Source: Uloborus plumipes
Taxonomy: Eukaryota; Arthropoda; Arachnida; Araneae; Uloboridae
Direction: 5' to 3'
DNA: 64,000 bases
Assembly (NCBI GenBank): GCA_038373865.1
Contig: JAXGGA010003938.1
Span: 1 to 64,000 of the forward strand
Position 1 is the stretch's first letter. Each line of letters begins with the position of its first letter. A program made the position numbers and the translations under genes. The notes under the pieces are model-generated. The model had not been told where the DNA came from and searched no databases. It worked only from the letters and a program-made list of their open reading frames with translations. Positions 12,137-22,431 of the stretch are shown here, piece after piece.

Positions 12137-12247
12137 AGAAGGACTCACATTTAGCCACCTGGCCACTTCTCTTTGACTTTGTCCTGCCTCTAGTCTCCCA
12201 ATGGCTCTGCATCTTAGTTCTGCAGGTAAATGATGCCTAGAAGTCAT
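12137..12247 (-). pseudogene. Tc1-like transposase, N-terminal 37 codons
   Basis: On the minus strand ATG at 12245-12247 starts MTSRHHLPAELRCRAIGRLE, then EAGQSQREVARWLNVSPS, which is the first helix-turn-helix of Tc1-like transposases. The frame stops exactly at the border of the inserted element and continues at 648 with VVHRL. Joining the two sides after removing one copy of the 4-bp target duplication restores the frame, so both parts belong to one interrupted gene. Confidence 0.85.
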
Positions 12248-12490
12248 AGCTACGAGTTGGCTATCTAAGATTTTTATTTTGGTAGTATCACGGCGAGATT
12301 TATAGGCTTACTCTCAAACGTGGTTTTTTGAGCTCCTCGAAGATGACGTACTCCGATTGCAGCGCCGCTAATTTGCATAACATAGTTTTACTCAGCAACT
12401 CTTACTTAGCAACATATCCAAATTTTGTATGATTTGGATTATTTTTCAGGGAGTTATCGCGATTTTTGTGATTTTTCCTTAATTTATGAT
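12248..12490. other. Flank of the Tc1 element
   Basis: AT-rich sequence upstream of the Tc1 start codon, presumably its 5' untranslated part and terminal repeat. I could not define the Tc1 terminal repeat because its mate is beyond base 1. Confidence 0.3.
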
Positions 12491-13525
12491 AACCAGTGTA
12501 TATTTACTCTCTAAATATTAAGTTCATGTCCCTATTTTTGGGGCAATGCAGAAGAGAAAAATGGAAATTCTAAATCACATGTCTGCGGTTCTTTTCTCCA
12601 AAATGCATTTAAAACACTTTATGTTTGAGAATTGAAAGAAAAAAATTCATGTTTTATGCTTTTGGTATCATTTTAAGACTTGAAAATCGATGATTCAATT
12701 ATTCTGTGAAGAAAATTAAACTTAAATATGATACGATGAGAACGAAATGCCCCATGTCCCCCCTCTGGATCTAAAATAGAATTTGAGTAAAGAGCTCATT
12801 TTGTTAAAGGAAATGCACCCCCCCCCCGCCTCGCGGGTTAGATCGACACCCTGGTTAAGTAGATATATAAATTCAAGTTTTGGGCATACCTTAAAGCAAT
12901 TTGAATTTACAAAATTTTGGCCAATTGATCAGTAAAATAAGGATAATTACAGGCCCGTCATTTAGGGGCGCAGGGGGGGGTCAATTGCTCCTCCCCTGGC
13001 TTTTAGAAATCAATGTATTTACATATAAGTGGGCGTGGTTTTTGTTGTTTTCTGGTGAAATTGTATTGTGTTTTTACCCTTTGCCCCCACCCCCTGGAAA
13101 AACTTGAAATAACGTCTCTGGATGATTATAGATAATCGGCAAAGTTGCAGAATTCCAATTACTGCCGATAAATGGATGCCTCCCAACATCAAACTCAAAA
13201 TAAAGAAAAAATCTTTACTCTCAATGTAAAAACATACTAAACAACATTTGCAGAACTTATAAACATTATGGCCCACTCCCCGTGTTGAGAAAAAATGGCA
13301 TAAACAAACAGATTCTCACTGCCAAGGAAGACAACTCACGTCTTCTTACCCTGTCGTAGACTTCTCGGCGCGTTTCTATAGATACCTAAACTTCGAAGTG
13401 ACTTTGAGATTAGAGATTATTCGCATCTCACGAGATGTGACGTCAAGGGGCACAAGAAACCTGTATTCTCGGTATCGACTATATTGACGATACAATGAGA
13501 GTACGGCCCTTGGAGATGATGGTTT
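12490..13525. repeat. Left copy of a 1 kb repeat, inverted relative to 24850-25655
   Basis: This stretch is the inverted counterpart of 24850-25655. Shared landmarks include GGGGCAATnCAGAAGAGAAA (12540), the CAAAACTTGAATTT-type word near 12870, CGATAAATGGATGCCTCCCA near 13165, CTACGACAGGGTAAGAAG (complement, 13345) and TCACGAGATGTGACGTCAAGG (13425). It carries an extra hAT MITE at 12950-13120 that the right copy lacks. It could be an inverted duplication or two independent insertions of one family. Confidence 0.8.
12950..13120. mobile_element. 171-bp hAT MITE (CAGGCCCGTCATTTAG), copy 1
   Basis: Starts CAGGCCCGTCATTTAGGGG and ends GAAATAACGTCTCTG. It is flanked by 8-bp duplications gataatta (12942-12949) and gatgatta (13121-13128), 7 of 8 matching. 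The right copy of the surrounding inverted repeat has the unoccupied site. Related copies are at 53224 and 61220. Confidence 0.8.
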
Positions 13526-14750
13526 AGTGCGAGTCGTCCAAGTCAAGATATCATCTGCTACCTACAAAAGACCCTTGTCCAGAATTATTTTCCTTAAGAG
13601 GATTTTAATCTTGGATTGTCATTCAACGGGGAGGAGCATGGACAGTCTTTGCCCTCGTATGCAAATTGTGTGGAAAGTTTTGATGCTGAGGTTGACATTT
13701 CTTTGAAATGACCTTTAAACGAAAACAATTATTAATTAGGTGGAAAACAAAAGTGCTTGGAGGGAAAAAGGTCAAAAAATAAATAAAACTTTTTTGCGAA
13801 ATATCAAACTGAAATTACATTCAAAATAATAATCATAATTTATTACAACTAAATTATTAAATAATATGTGATATTATTACTTAATACTATTAATTTAATA
13901 ATGTCAAAAAATACCCAGAAGCAGACAATGTGACACCTAAGCTCTGCCGAATTCGAATCTTGGAGAGGATATGGATGTTATCAGTATACTTCTAAAAACC
14001 TTATTATAGCCAATATTATTTCGTTCAAAAAAACTCATATTTACAAAAGCTCAAATGCAATTTTAAAAAGCGTTGGTCATTTTATCAAATAGGGTATTTT
14101 TTGTGTACTAACTTTCCACTAACTAAAAGAATCCTAATAAGTAAGAAAAAATCGTAATTATTTAGATTTGTTTTACCTTTCTTTCATTAATGTTAATTGA
14201 AGCCTTAAATGTTCAATAAGGATTTAAAAATATTGTATATTCCTTTTTCTCTCAGAAGGGACGAGAAGAATTTTTATTCTAACAGTCAATTCAATTCTTT
14301 TTAAATGAATTCAGCAATTTTATTCAGCAGGCATTTTATTCTTCTGACTACAATGGAATTTGCTAATGAACGCCGTGCGCCTTCCACGTTCTCCCTCAAG
14401 ATTTGAAAGAATCTTTCTAAGACTTTAATTAGTACCTCACCATTTTCTTTCTATGACTTTTTCAAGAAAACAGCTTGGTTAGAAAACCTTCGAAGGAAAT
14501 TTTTGAATGGATTTCAAACTGCACAAAAGTTCCTGAGAAGTTTGAAGAAGGTGCTCAGGAAGCTCATTACAAACTTATTCTTCTTCTAATAAATTTAAAA
14601 GAAAAAAAAAAAACTCGGAATCTTACGTTTTTTGCGTTTTAATTTTGATACTTTTAATATGAAGTAGCTTTGGATTTTTAAATCAGCAGTTGTATAAACT
14701 CAGGAAAGTTCGGAGATTTTTTATTTTATCTGTCGAAATTAATGCGTAAT
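13526..14750. other. No recognisable feature
   Basis: AT-rich sequence with no long ORF, no clear terminal repeats and only short homopolymers. Confidence 0.4.
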
Positions 14751-15849
14751 GGGTCATTTTCAAAATTTGCTTACATTTGCTGTCCGGAGGTTAATAAGAC
14801 GATTTTGAAGCATAACTTATATTTTAAATTCAATGCGAACAATTATTTTCTGCAAGAAATACCCCCAAAAAATTCTATCACTCAAAAAATTAGTAAAATT
14901 TATTTATTTATTTTTATATAAGACTTTAAAAACGAGAATCAAGACAAAAACGCTTGTCCATTTCTAATTTTCGCAAGTTTAACTATTTTTTATATACTTA
15001 ATTGTATAAAAAGTATATGCAACAAATTATTTTTATATATTGACTATTAGTACATGATATTCATAATAAATATTGTCAATGATAATTTTTTTTCATTAAG
15101 AAATGTATGAATATATTTTGTCTGGCAGTTCTTGTTAAGTCCGTTACCCTAAGGTTATTTTAACTAAGAAAGGTATTTATTGTAGTCAAAAGATAGTAAC
15201 CCGTATTCAGTTAACTTAACAAACTAGTGACGTAATTATTTCGTACCATTTTGTTTTCCTGAATCGAGAAGTATTGCTGTGGCGTTTCGCACAAGATTTC
15301 TTACAGGTGCGTATTTTTATTCTTTGTCAAGTGTGTTACCAAAGATTTTAGTATTAATTTTTACTTTTTCTTAACTTTTACCCCGAAATATTGTTTATTA
15401 TACAACTCTAAGAAAATGCATATTGTTGTTTAATTTTTAAATTCGACAACCTAACCATAATTTGACATTTTGGTTGAAATGTCAAGTCCGTTACTGGTCA
15501 AATCGGTTACCAAATGTCAAGTCCGTTACCATACAGTTCTTGATCAATATTTTAATAACCACAAACATCGTTTTAAGCTTCAGGGACGCAAATAATTTCA
15601 AATGAAGTTGGTTCTAGGCACTATGATATAGTGCCTAGAAAAAGTGAGCTTGACGACAATTTTCCTTGCAACTTAAAGTTTTACAACAACATTTGAATAC
15701 TAAATTATACATCAAAGTGTACAACCAATTACTTTTGCACACACCTAAAATATGTGACAAAACATCTATTAGTGATTCTAAAAGAAAATAGCAAGTTAAA
15801 AAAAATTACTTAAAAATTCTGAAATGTAAGCATATGGTGAAAATGACCC
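14751..15849. mobile_element. GGGTCATTTTC-ended element with repeated AAGTCCGTTACC motifs
   Basis: The left end GGGTCATTTTCAAAATTTGC (14751) pairs with the right end GGTGAAAATGACCC (ending 15849). Flanks gtaat and gtatt match at 4 of 5 positions, so the target duplication is uncertain. Inside, the word AAGTCCGTTACC or a close variant occurs near 15138, 15484 and 15519, plus AATCGGTTACC near 15502. No ORF survives. Its ends resemble the GGGTCATTCCA group. Confidence 0.6.
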
Positions 15850-16331
15850 GTATTCTTTCTGTGTGTGATCTAAAACGTCGTCTAAACATTCAACAATATA
15901 GCTAAATTAAATAAGCTCATAACCCTACACGAAAAAAAAATCTTTTTCAGAACACGCTGGTAATTGGGAGGCTAATTTGTTCTAAATTGTGAGCACATGC
16001 ATTTGGGGTGAACTGTAATGCGATAACAAGACAAGGATAAATGAATTAACTTTAAGGAAAACACGTTGCATTTTGGGAGCCAAGTTAGCAACTTTGGACC
16101 CTGTTACAGTCAAATTACAACCTATGCACTCACACCGTTTGACCTGGGCTCATGCTTAGTGCAAAGACCCTCAAGGTCTTACTGTTTTTAGTTGGTATAA
16201 CCAATTACAAACGCTTTCTCAGATTATTATAATGAACTAAAAGTTATAAATAATGAAAAAAATTAAATTTCAACAGATAAAGTGAAAACTCGCCTTCTCA
16301 ACTATAGAACTCAAATTTCCATTGCGGGGCT

Positions 16332-16487
16332 CACAATTCTGTACCTCAGAACCAGACTAACGTAAGTCCATTTTCGTCATTTTTCAGTAGAGGGGAAAAA
16401 CGATGTATTCGACAATCGTTTTTCCCCTATACCAAAAAATGACGAAAATGGACTTACGTTAGTCTGGTTCTGAGGTACAGAATTGTG
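16332..16487. repeat. 156-bp near-perfect hairpin MITE
   Basis: CACAATTCTGTACCTCAGAA on the left is mirrored by TTCTGAGGTACAGAATTGTG on the right. The arms of about 70 bp are almost identical, including CAGACTAACGTAAGTCCATT, around a short centre near 16410. Transcribed RNA would form one long hairpin. Confidence 0.9.
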
Positions 16488-16831
16488 TAAAATAAAACTT
16501 TTATGCAGTCTTCTTTTTCATGCAACTATTACAAATTTGAGAAAATATTTATGGCGCTTTCATTCAAAAACGATCGCGCAAGCAGCCGGAGAAATAACAG
16601 CGGATGTTTTAAATGAGAATGACCCCGGACCAATCGCTCTGCCTCGATGCCGATGCATCACTTGGAAATCCTCTTCAAGACGAGGAAAGAAGGGAGCCCA
16701 GAAGTAGAAGGAAATTCAAATGTCCTTCGTTTGAAGAGGCAGCACTCGCGATATTAGACGAAATTGACATTGCATATCATTTTCCATTCAAGATATCAAC
16801 GGTGCGACAAAATTTGAGTAAATGTTTTTGA
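16483..16831 (+). other. Coding-like segment, unassigned
   Basis: Two overlapping plus frames (16483-16707 and 16613-16831) are open in a patch richer in G and C than its surroundings, with words such as FEEAALAILDEIDIAY and IAQAAGEITADVLNEND. Neither has a recognised domain. It may be an old pseudogene fragment or chance; I do not claim a gene. Confidence 0.15.
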
Positions 16832-17290
16832 TGCATTCGTAGTGGTTTTGCAGCGCACCCAAACCAGTGAACTCGCCCCAAGTTCAATATTGTTTTAGAT
16901 TTTAGGTGAAGTGAATATGAATTCCAAAGATAAATATACTGGGAAGGAGTTTTTTTTTTTTTTTTTTTTCTTTTTACATAATAGAAACAGCCATGATAAG
17001 TCAAGCCGAAGTTACTGCTGTCCTCACGGGAAAGCCGCGAGCTTGGCACTCGCAAACAGTTCTACTTAAAAAAGGATTGATGAGATGGGATATTGTTCCA
17101 CAATGGTTGACATTGGCGCCTTCTAGAGACCCTGTACCATTCAAATTGTTAAGTATAACCGGATTGAAATTTTTTCTGAGGTAGCTTAACCAACAGCTTT
17201 CAGCAGAAAAAATATATTACATTACATAAAATATGTTGACAGCTTTGATTCGTCCAATTATTGACAATATTAAGTATTTGTTTCCTAGAA

Positions 17291-19266
17291 GAGTCATTCC
17301 ATGTCAAGTGAATTAATGGTCCCCAACCGACCATCTTCGGTTTTGATTAGATTTTACAGAGGTGTAGACATACCTACGAAACTAACTTGTGCAAATTTTT
17401 AACTTCCTAGATCCAAATATGAAGGTTCTAGGATCCCGCAAAAAATGTGGTCCAAAGTGGCGGATCAGCTTCTTGAAACGAGTTGCAATGTTTAGGTTAA
17501 GGTTGCAGCAAATTTTATCACAGTGGAAGCCTAATATTTTTGGAGTTTAAAGTACTTTTGGTTGTAAATACGTTTGTTTTTGTTCGTTTTTGGGCTATAT
17601 GCCCAGGTTTTTTGATGAGGACTACAATCTAGTGTTTTGCCTCCGTTACATATGATTTTTATTACATATATCTTGTACAGACAATGTATGAAAGAGTTAC
17701 ATCACTAAGGAAGGAAAGTACATCCGGAGCTAGGGTGGGAGTCGAACCCACCGTCTCAGAGTTATCGGCAACACGCCTTAGACCGCTCGGCCACTGAGAC
17801 CCCTGGTTGTAAATACTATCCAGTATTTTTTGAGAGATTGAGCTTATTAGATTTTGTGTAGCAAGCATCTAAACTTGCGAAAACACGCGATGGGCAATTA
17901 TTTTCCTGGATTTCATGTTGTCATAAATTTTTAACCAAAAAAATTCAAAGCTTTATACTTCTTAGTTTTATTGTCCAAATATTTGTTTTTAATGTTTTAC
18001 AGCAGCAGAGCTTAAAGATTGTTTTTCTAAAAGATATTGTCATCCAAAGTGTCGATCGAAATCCCTCTCATGAAAAATCACCTGTTTTCAACTCGTTATA
18101 ATAAGCTCAGGTTTGTCCCCTTCCACCAATTTTTGGTCGGCACCATTAACAAGAACAGATTTTTTTTCTATCAAAATAAGTTTTTTTTTTTTTTTCGATG
18201 GTGTTCTTTCAGATAAGGATGAAAAAATTAGCTTAAAATACTGTCAGTTATGAAGAATAGGCATAATTAGGCTAAGAATGCAGGAAATTTTGTCACACTA
18301 GGGGTCTGAATTTTCGGGAACTTAAAGTATATTTAGTTGTTAATAGGTTCGATTAATTATGTGAGTTCAAAAGATCATTAGCTTTTGTACAGCATACATG
18401 AAAAGCATTGACTATTCCTGTTTGAAAAACAGCTTGTTGCTCAGGTTTGTAACTTCCATCATCGTTTCGTTAGTACCACTAGAAAGAATATTTTTTTTTC
18501 GTGTGAGAATATTTATATTAACCAAAGTTTCCAAAAATATTAGGCTTCCAAAATTTTCTGCCTTTTTAGCCAAATTATGCCTATTCTTTGCAACTGATAG
18601 TATTTCAAGTTAATTTTTTCTTCCTTATCTGAAAGAACACCATCGAAAAAAACTCATTTCGATGGAAAAAATCTTCTTTCTAATGCTGTCAACGAAATAA
18701 TGGTGGAAGGTGACAAACTTGAGATATATCGAGTTGAAAACAGGCGATTTTTCATGAGATGATAATATCTTTTACAAAATCAATATTTAAGCTCTGCATC
18801 TGTACAACATTAAAAACAAGTATTTGGACAATAAAACTACGAAGTATAAAGCCTTGAATTTTTTTTGGTTAAAAATTTATAACAACCTGAAATCCAGGAA
18901 AAAATTGCCCATTGCGTTTTTTCGCAAGATTAGATGCGTGCTACACAAAATCTAATAAGCTCAATCTCCCAAAAAATACTGGAGAGTATTTACAACCCAA
19001 AGTACTTTGAGCTCCAAAAATATTAGGCTTCCACTGGAATAAAATTTGCTGCAACCTTAACATTGCAACTCGTTTCATGAAGCTGATCTGCCATTTTGAA
19101 CCTTTTTTGTGGGATCCTAGACCCTCCAGATTTGGATCTAGGAAGCTAAAAATTTACACAGGTTAGTTTGATAGGTGTGTCTATACCTCTGTAAAATCTA
19201 ATCTAAGTCGAAGATGATCGGGTGGGGACGATTTGAAAAATTGGTCCAGTTGACATGGAATGACTC
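17291..19266. mobile_element. Long-arm foldback element 2 (GAGTCATTCCATG ends)
   Basis: Left end GAGTCATTCCATGTCAAGTG and right end CAGTTGACATGGAATGACTC are inverted copies. A perfect 4-bp duplication agaa flanks it (17287-17290 and 19267-19270). Arms run about 17291-18330 and 18490-19266 with a loop near 18340-18490; the left arm is lengthened by a SINE at 17572-17803. It has no coding capacity. The ends match element 1, but the arms are unrelated in sequence beyond the termini. Confidence 0.85.
17572..17803 (-). mobile_element. tRNA-derived SINE with 13-bp target duplication
   Basis: On the minus strand the head reads GTCTCAGTGGCCGAGCGGTC (A-box) and GGTGGGTTCGACTCCCACC (B-box and T-arm), resembling a tRNA-Leu/Ser type. 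A body of about 110 bp and an A-rich tail with CAAAAACGAACAAAAACAAA follow. It is flanked by perfect TGGTTGTAAATAC duplications (17559-17571 and 17804-17816). The unoccupied site is preserved in the right arm of foldback 2 near 18975-18990. Long duplications fit LINE-driven retroposition. Confidence 0.9.
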
Positions 19267-19637
19267 AGAAGACACTTTTAAGCGCGCAAACAGTTCACTA
19301 CGAAATGAAAGTGAATAGTAGTAATTTCCTAAAATTTATTAAAGACACTTTATAATGAAACAGTAGTATTCATAATTTTAATACGATGCAAATACTTAAA
19401 ACGCGTGATGACGTAAAAACTGCGGGTGATGGAAAAATTCTGATTGAATATTTAAAATCAGCGTCAAACATTACAATAAAAACACTATAAATCTATATAT
19501 ATAAAAGAAAGTCGTGTTAGTTACACTATTTATAACTCAAGAACGGCTGTACCGATATGGCTAAAAATTGGTGGGTCCGTAGCTTAGAGCCAGGAGACGG
19601 ACATAGGCTATAATTTATGTGTGTCAGTTACATAAAT

Positions 19638-19893
19638 GAATCGTTTATTTCGAAAAGGTAACATCTCTATTTTGATCTCCTCTGTCTCTTTAGAAAATTA
19701 AACAGCACACGGTTATATTTTTGAATGTCATAATCAATGAAAAAATGCCTTTAGTTCAGTACACAATTACTGCAATAATTTACCAAATAACCATTGATTA
19801 TGACATTCAAAAATATAACCGTGCGCTGTTTAATTTTCTAAAGAGACAGAGGAGATCAAAATAGAGATGTTACCTTTTCGAAATAAACGATTC
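19638..19893. mobile_element. 256-bp foldback MITE inside Helitron 1
   Basis: Ends GAATCGTTTATTTCGAAAAG and its exact complement (ending 19893); arms of about 110 bp cover most of the element. Flanked by aaat (19634-19637 and 19894-19897). The second Helitron copy at about 20190 has the same place unoccupied, confirming the insertion. Confidence 0.85.
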
Positions 19894-20381
19894 AAATAGA
19901 AAAACTGTCTTATTGACTAAGCCTTTTTTGACACCTCCATGGCTGAGCGACATAAAGCACACGTTCTGGCAGCTTCCGGTGCGCAGTAAACAGGTTGTAA
20001 GTTAGCGGTGCGTTGAGTGTTATCTGACTTTTTTGTGAAATCTATATATATAAAAGAAAGTCGTGTTAGTTACACTACTTTATAACACAAGAACGGCTGT
20101 ACAGATATGGCTAAAAATTGGTGGGTAGGTAGCTTAGAGCCAGGAGACGGACATGGGCTATAATTTATGTGTGTCAGTTACATAAATGTAAAAAATGTTT
20201 TATTGACTAAGCCTTTTTACTAAGCCTTTTTTTTACACCTCCATGGCTGAGCGACATAAAGCACACGTTCTGGCAGCTCCCGGAGCGCAGTAAACAGGTT
20301 GTAAGTTAGCTGTGCGTTGAGTGTTGACTTTTTTGTGAAATAAATTATAAACAAACGCGTTACTTTTCTTGAAATTTATAT

Positions 20382-20663
20382 GTGATAAGCTGTCTGAAAC
20401 GATTGCTCATTCCGAGGATCCCGACCGAAATGCCGTTTGAATTTAAAAGACTTAAATTTCCAATCCGTCTTGCATTTGTCATGACCATCAACAAATCACA
20501 AGGCCAATTCTTAAAAATTTGTGATTTGAATCTAAAACATCACTGTTTTTCCCATGGTCAATTATATGTGGAATGTTCACGGGCCGGAAGACCATCTGCG
20601 CTGTTTGTTTTTGCGCCTGATAATAAAACAAAAAATGCTGTGTATCACAAGGTGCTTAAGTAA
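20382..20663 (+). pseudogene. Helitron helicase C-terminal fragment
   Basis: A 93-codon frame encodes the last part of a Helitron Rep/helicase (Pif1-like superfamily 1B). IPFEFKR-like text is followed by PIRLAFVMTINKSQGQFLK (motif V region, TINKSQGQ), then HGQLYVECSRAGRPSALFVF (motif VI region, equivalent to Q.YVA.SR). Everything upstream, including the HUH Rep domain and Walker motifs, is gone, so the copy is non-autonomous. Confidence 0.85.
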
Positions 20664-20818
20664 ATGCAACCTATGTACTGAAATTCAGAAACAGTAATGA
20701 ATCATTAATGTAGGTTCTTAATTTTTTTTGTATTTTCTAATAATAAAAAACTTAATAAATTCAAAAATGTGCTTATATATTGCATTTAAGGCGGAACAGA
20801 GTTCGCCGGGTCAGCTAG

Positions 20819-21295
20819 TGTTTCATAAAAAAAAAAAATCTTTGTTAACCACTGTTATCAAAAGGAAATAAACAAAAGTAAAAAATGTGCTTTTTAATTC
20901 GCTAAAAATCAGTCTGAACATATGTATTTTTTTGGCGTTTAGTATGGCTAAAATGAAGCAATTATAAAATGAAGTATCATAAGAAAACGCAGGTTTTAGA
21001 CTAATTTTGTTGATTTTAAGGGATGGAATAAAAGATCTAAGAGTTAAAAGTATTCATCCGCGACGGAAAATCTTTGACTTTATTCAACTTATATCAACTT
21101 AAGTGTAAGGTTAATATGTTGTGTTTTTGGAAAAATATTTTTAAAAAAAAGAAGGAAAAATAAACTTTATTTCCATAAGAAAAGCAAACTAATTCTAAAG
21201 TAATCAAAGTACGATGATGCTGCCCTTAGTTTCAGAGAAACAGTTCATGTTTGGGGGGAAAAAGAAGAAAATAAAAATTGTTACAACGAACTTAA
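20819..21295. other. No recognisable feature
   Basis: AT-rich sequence between Helitron 1 and a TTAA-flanked MITE; no coding or repeat signal seen. Confidence 0.4.
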
Positions 21296-21517
21296 CCTCT
21301 TTAGTCCCAGTTAAAGGTACACATATGTGTACCTTCTAAGTTTTTATTTTTATCTAGTTTCAAAGCAAATTATAACGAAAAAAACTATGCATTATAAAGT
21401 CTGCGATTGTAACATTTATTTTGACATCAATCCCAATTTTTTTCTAGGTATTATTCAGACCCAGCAAAGTTTAAAAAGTTGAAATTCAAATGGTTGAAAA
21501 AATCAGAACTGAAAAGG
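21296..21517. mobile_element. TTAA-site MITE, possibly piggyBac-like
   Basis: TTAA flanks both sides (21292-21295, 21518-21521). Left end CCTCTTTAGTCCCAG and right end complement CCTTTTCAGTTCTGA match at about 11 of 15 positions. Near the left end is a perfect 22-bp palindrome, AAGGTACACATATGTGTACC plus TT (21314-21335). The target and CC start fit piggyBac-type elements. Confidence 0.45.
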
Positions 21518-21950
21518 TTAAAGCACACTAATCAATTTTTTGAAAATGATAAATTTAAAAGATTTTTCAAGCTGGTGCTGCCAGGATCTGTATACCGGTT
21601 AGGCCAACTAGGACTCCGCAAGGGCCCGTAATTTTTAACGCCCCTAAAAGACATGAACTGTCCCAGTTCTAGTTAATAGTTTAAGTTTTTTTAATTAGAA
21701 ATAAACTTAAATTAACGAATAGTTCAGTACCGCAGCACCTCTGAAGTCAGTAGTCCTAGTTCCGAGTGAATGTTTGTGTTTATAAGGTTTAATTGCAGAG
21801 GGCCTCAAAAAAGTGGGAAACCTAGATGTGTGTGTGTATGTGTGTCGTTGTCGCAATATCTTAATAGAGACATGGGTGCAGTAAATTTGAGTTGAAATAT
21901 GAGAAGGGGAAGACTCCTGGGACTACTAGTGGTAAGTCTTCTTTATTGGG

Positions 21951-22245
21951 CCGCGGTGGCATGATCGGTAAGGCACGGACTCGTATCCGGAGGGTTCCGG
22001 GTTCGATCCCCGCCTGTTGAAGATACGCCGCATCAACTAATGGCGAGCGGAGCAAGTAAAATATGTTTGCGGTCACAGACTCCCCCAAGTTCCCATTTCA
22101 AATCAATACCTCTGGGGGGTGCTGGACCAGGGATTGATATGTTGCTGAGCTGGATAAAAAAACATAGCACTATCTAGGAGCCCATTCAGCAGGTTAAACC
22201 ATGTATAGTGGTTGTTACAAAGGGCCTTGGAATGAGTGAATGAGG
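21951..22245 (+). mobile_element. tRNA-derived SINE
   Basis: The head reads GGTGGCATGATCGGTAAGGC (A-box) and GGGTTCGATCCCC (B-box) at tRNA spacing, followed by a body of about 200 bp (CTCTGGGGGGTGCTGGACCA) and a short GAATGAGTGAATGAGG tail. A pol III promoter is therefore present in form. Flanking duplications were not identified. Confidence 0.75.
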
Positions 22246-22431
22246 GTCATTTGTTTTTCAACAAATTATCAGACTCGTCATTCTTCAGAGCTTTAAGAGA
22301 AAGTTTCTTCAATTTCTGTAAAAGTTTTAGAAGTAGTAACTACCAGTTTGAAGAATTCTTACCAGAAAAAAATACGATGTGCCCCCCCCCCCCCGCCCCC
22401 TTCCTAATCGTCTTAAAAAAGATTTTATGTA

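Larger units (their letters stand above)
19492..20818 (+). mobile_element. Helitron 1, with a duplicated 5' end
   Basis: The 5' terminus TCTATATATATAAAAGAAAG at 19492 follows an A. The 3' end has hairpin GGCG...CGCC (20791-20807) and CTAG (20815-20818) followed by T, the canonical Helitron A|T insertion. The first about 550 bp (19492-20040) are repeated directly from 20041, including the TATAAAAGAAAGTCGTGTTAG start and the CTCCATGGCTGAGCGACATA segment. The second copy leads into the helicase remnant and 3' end. Confidence 0.85.

Noticed and set aside
17727..17803. Functional tRNA-Leu/Ser gene
   Set aside because: Head of a SINE with body, tail and target duplication.
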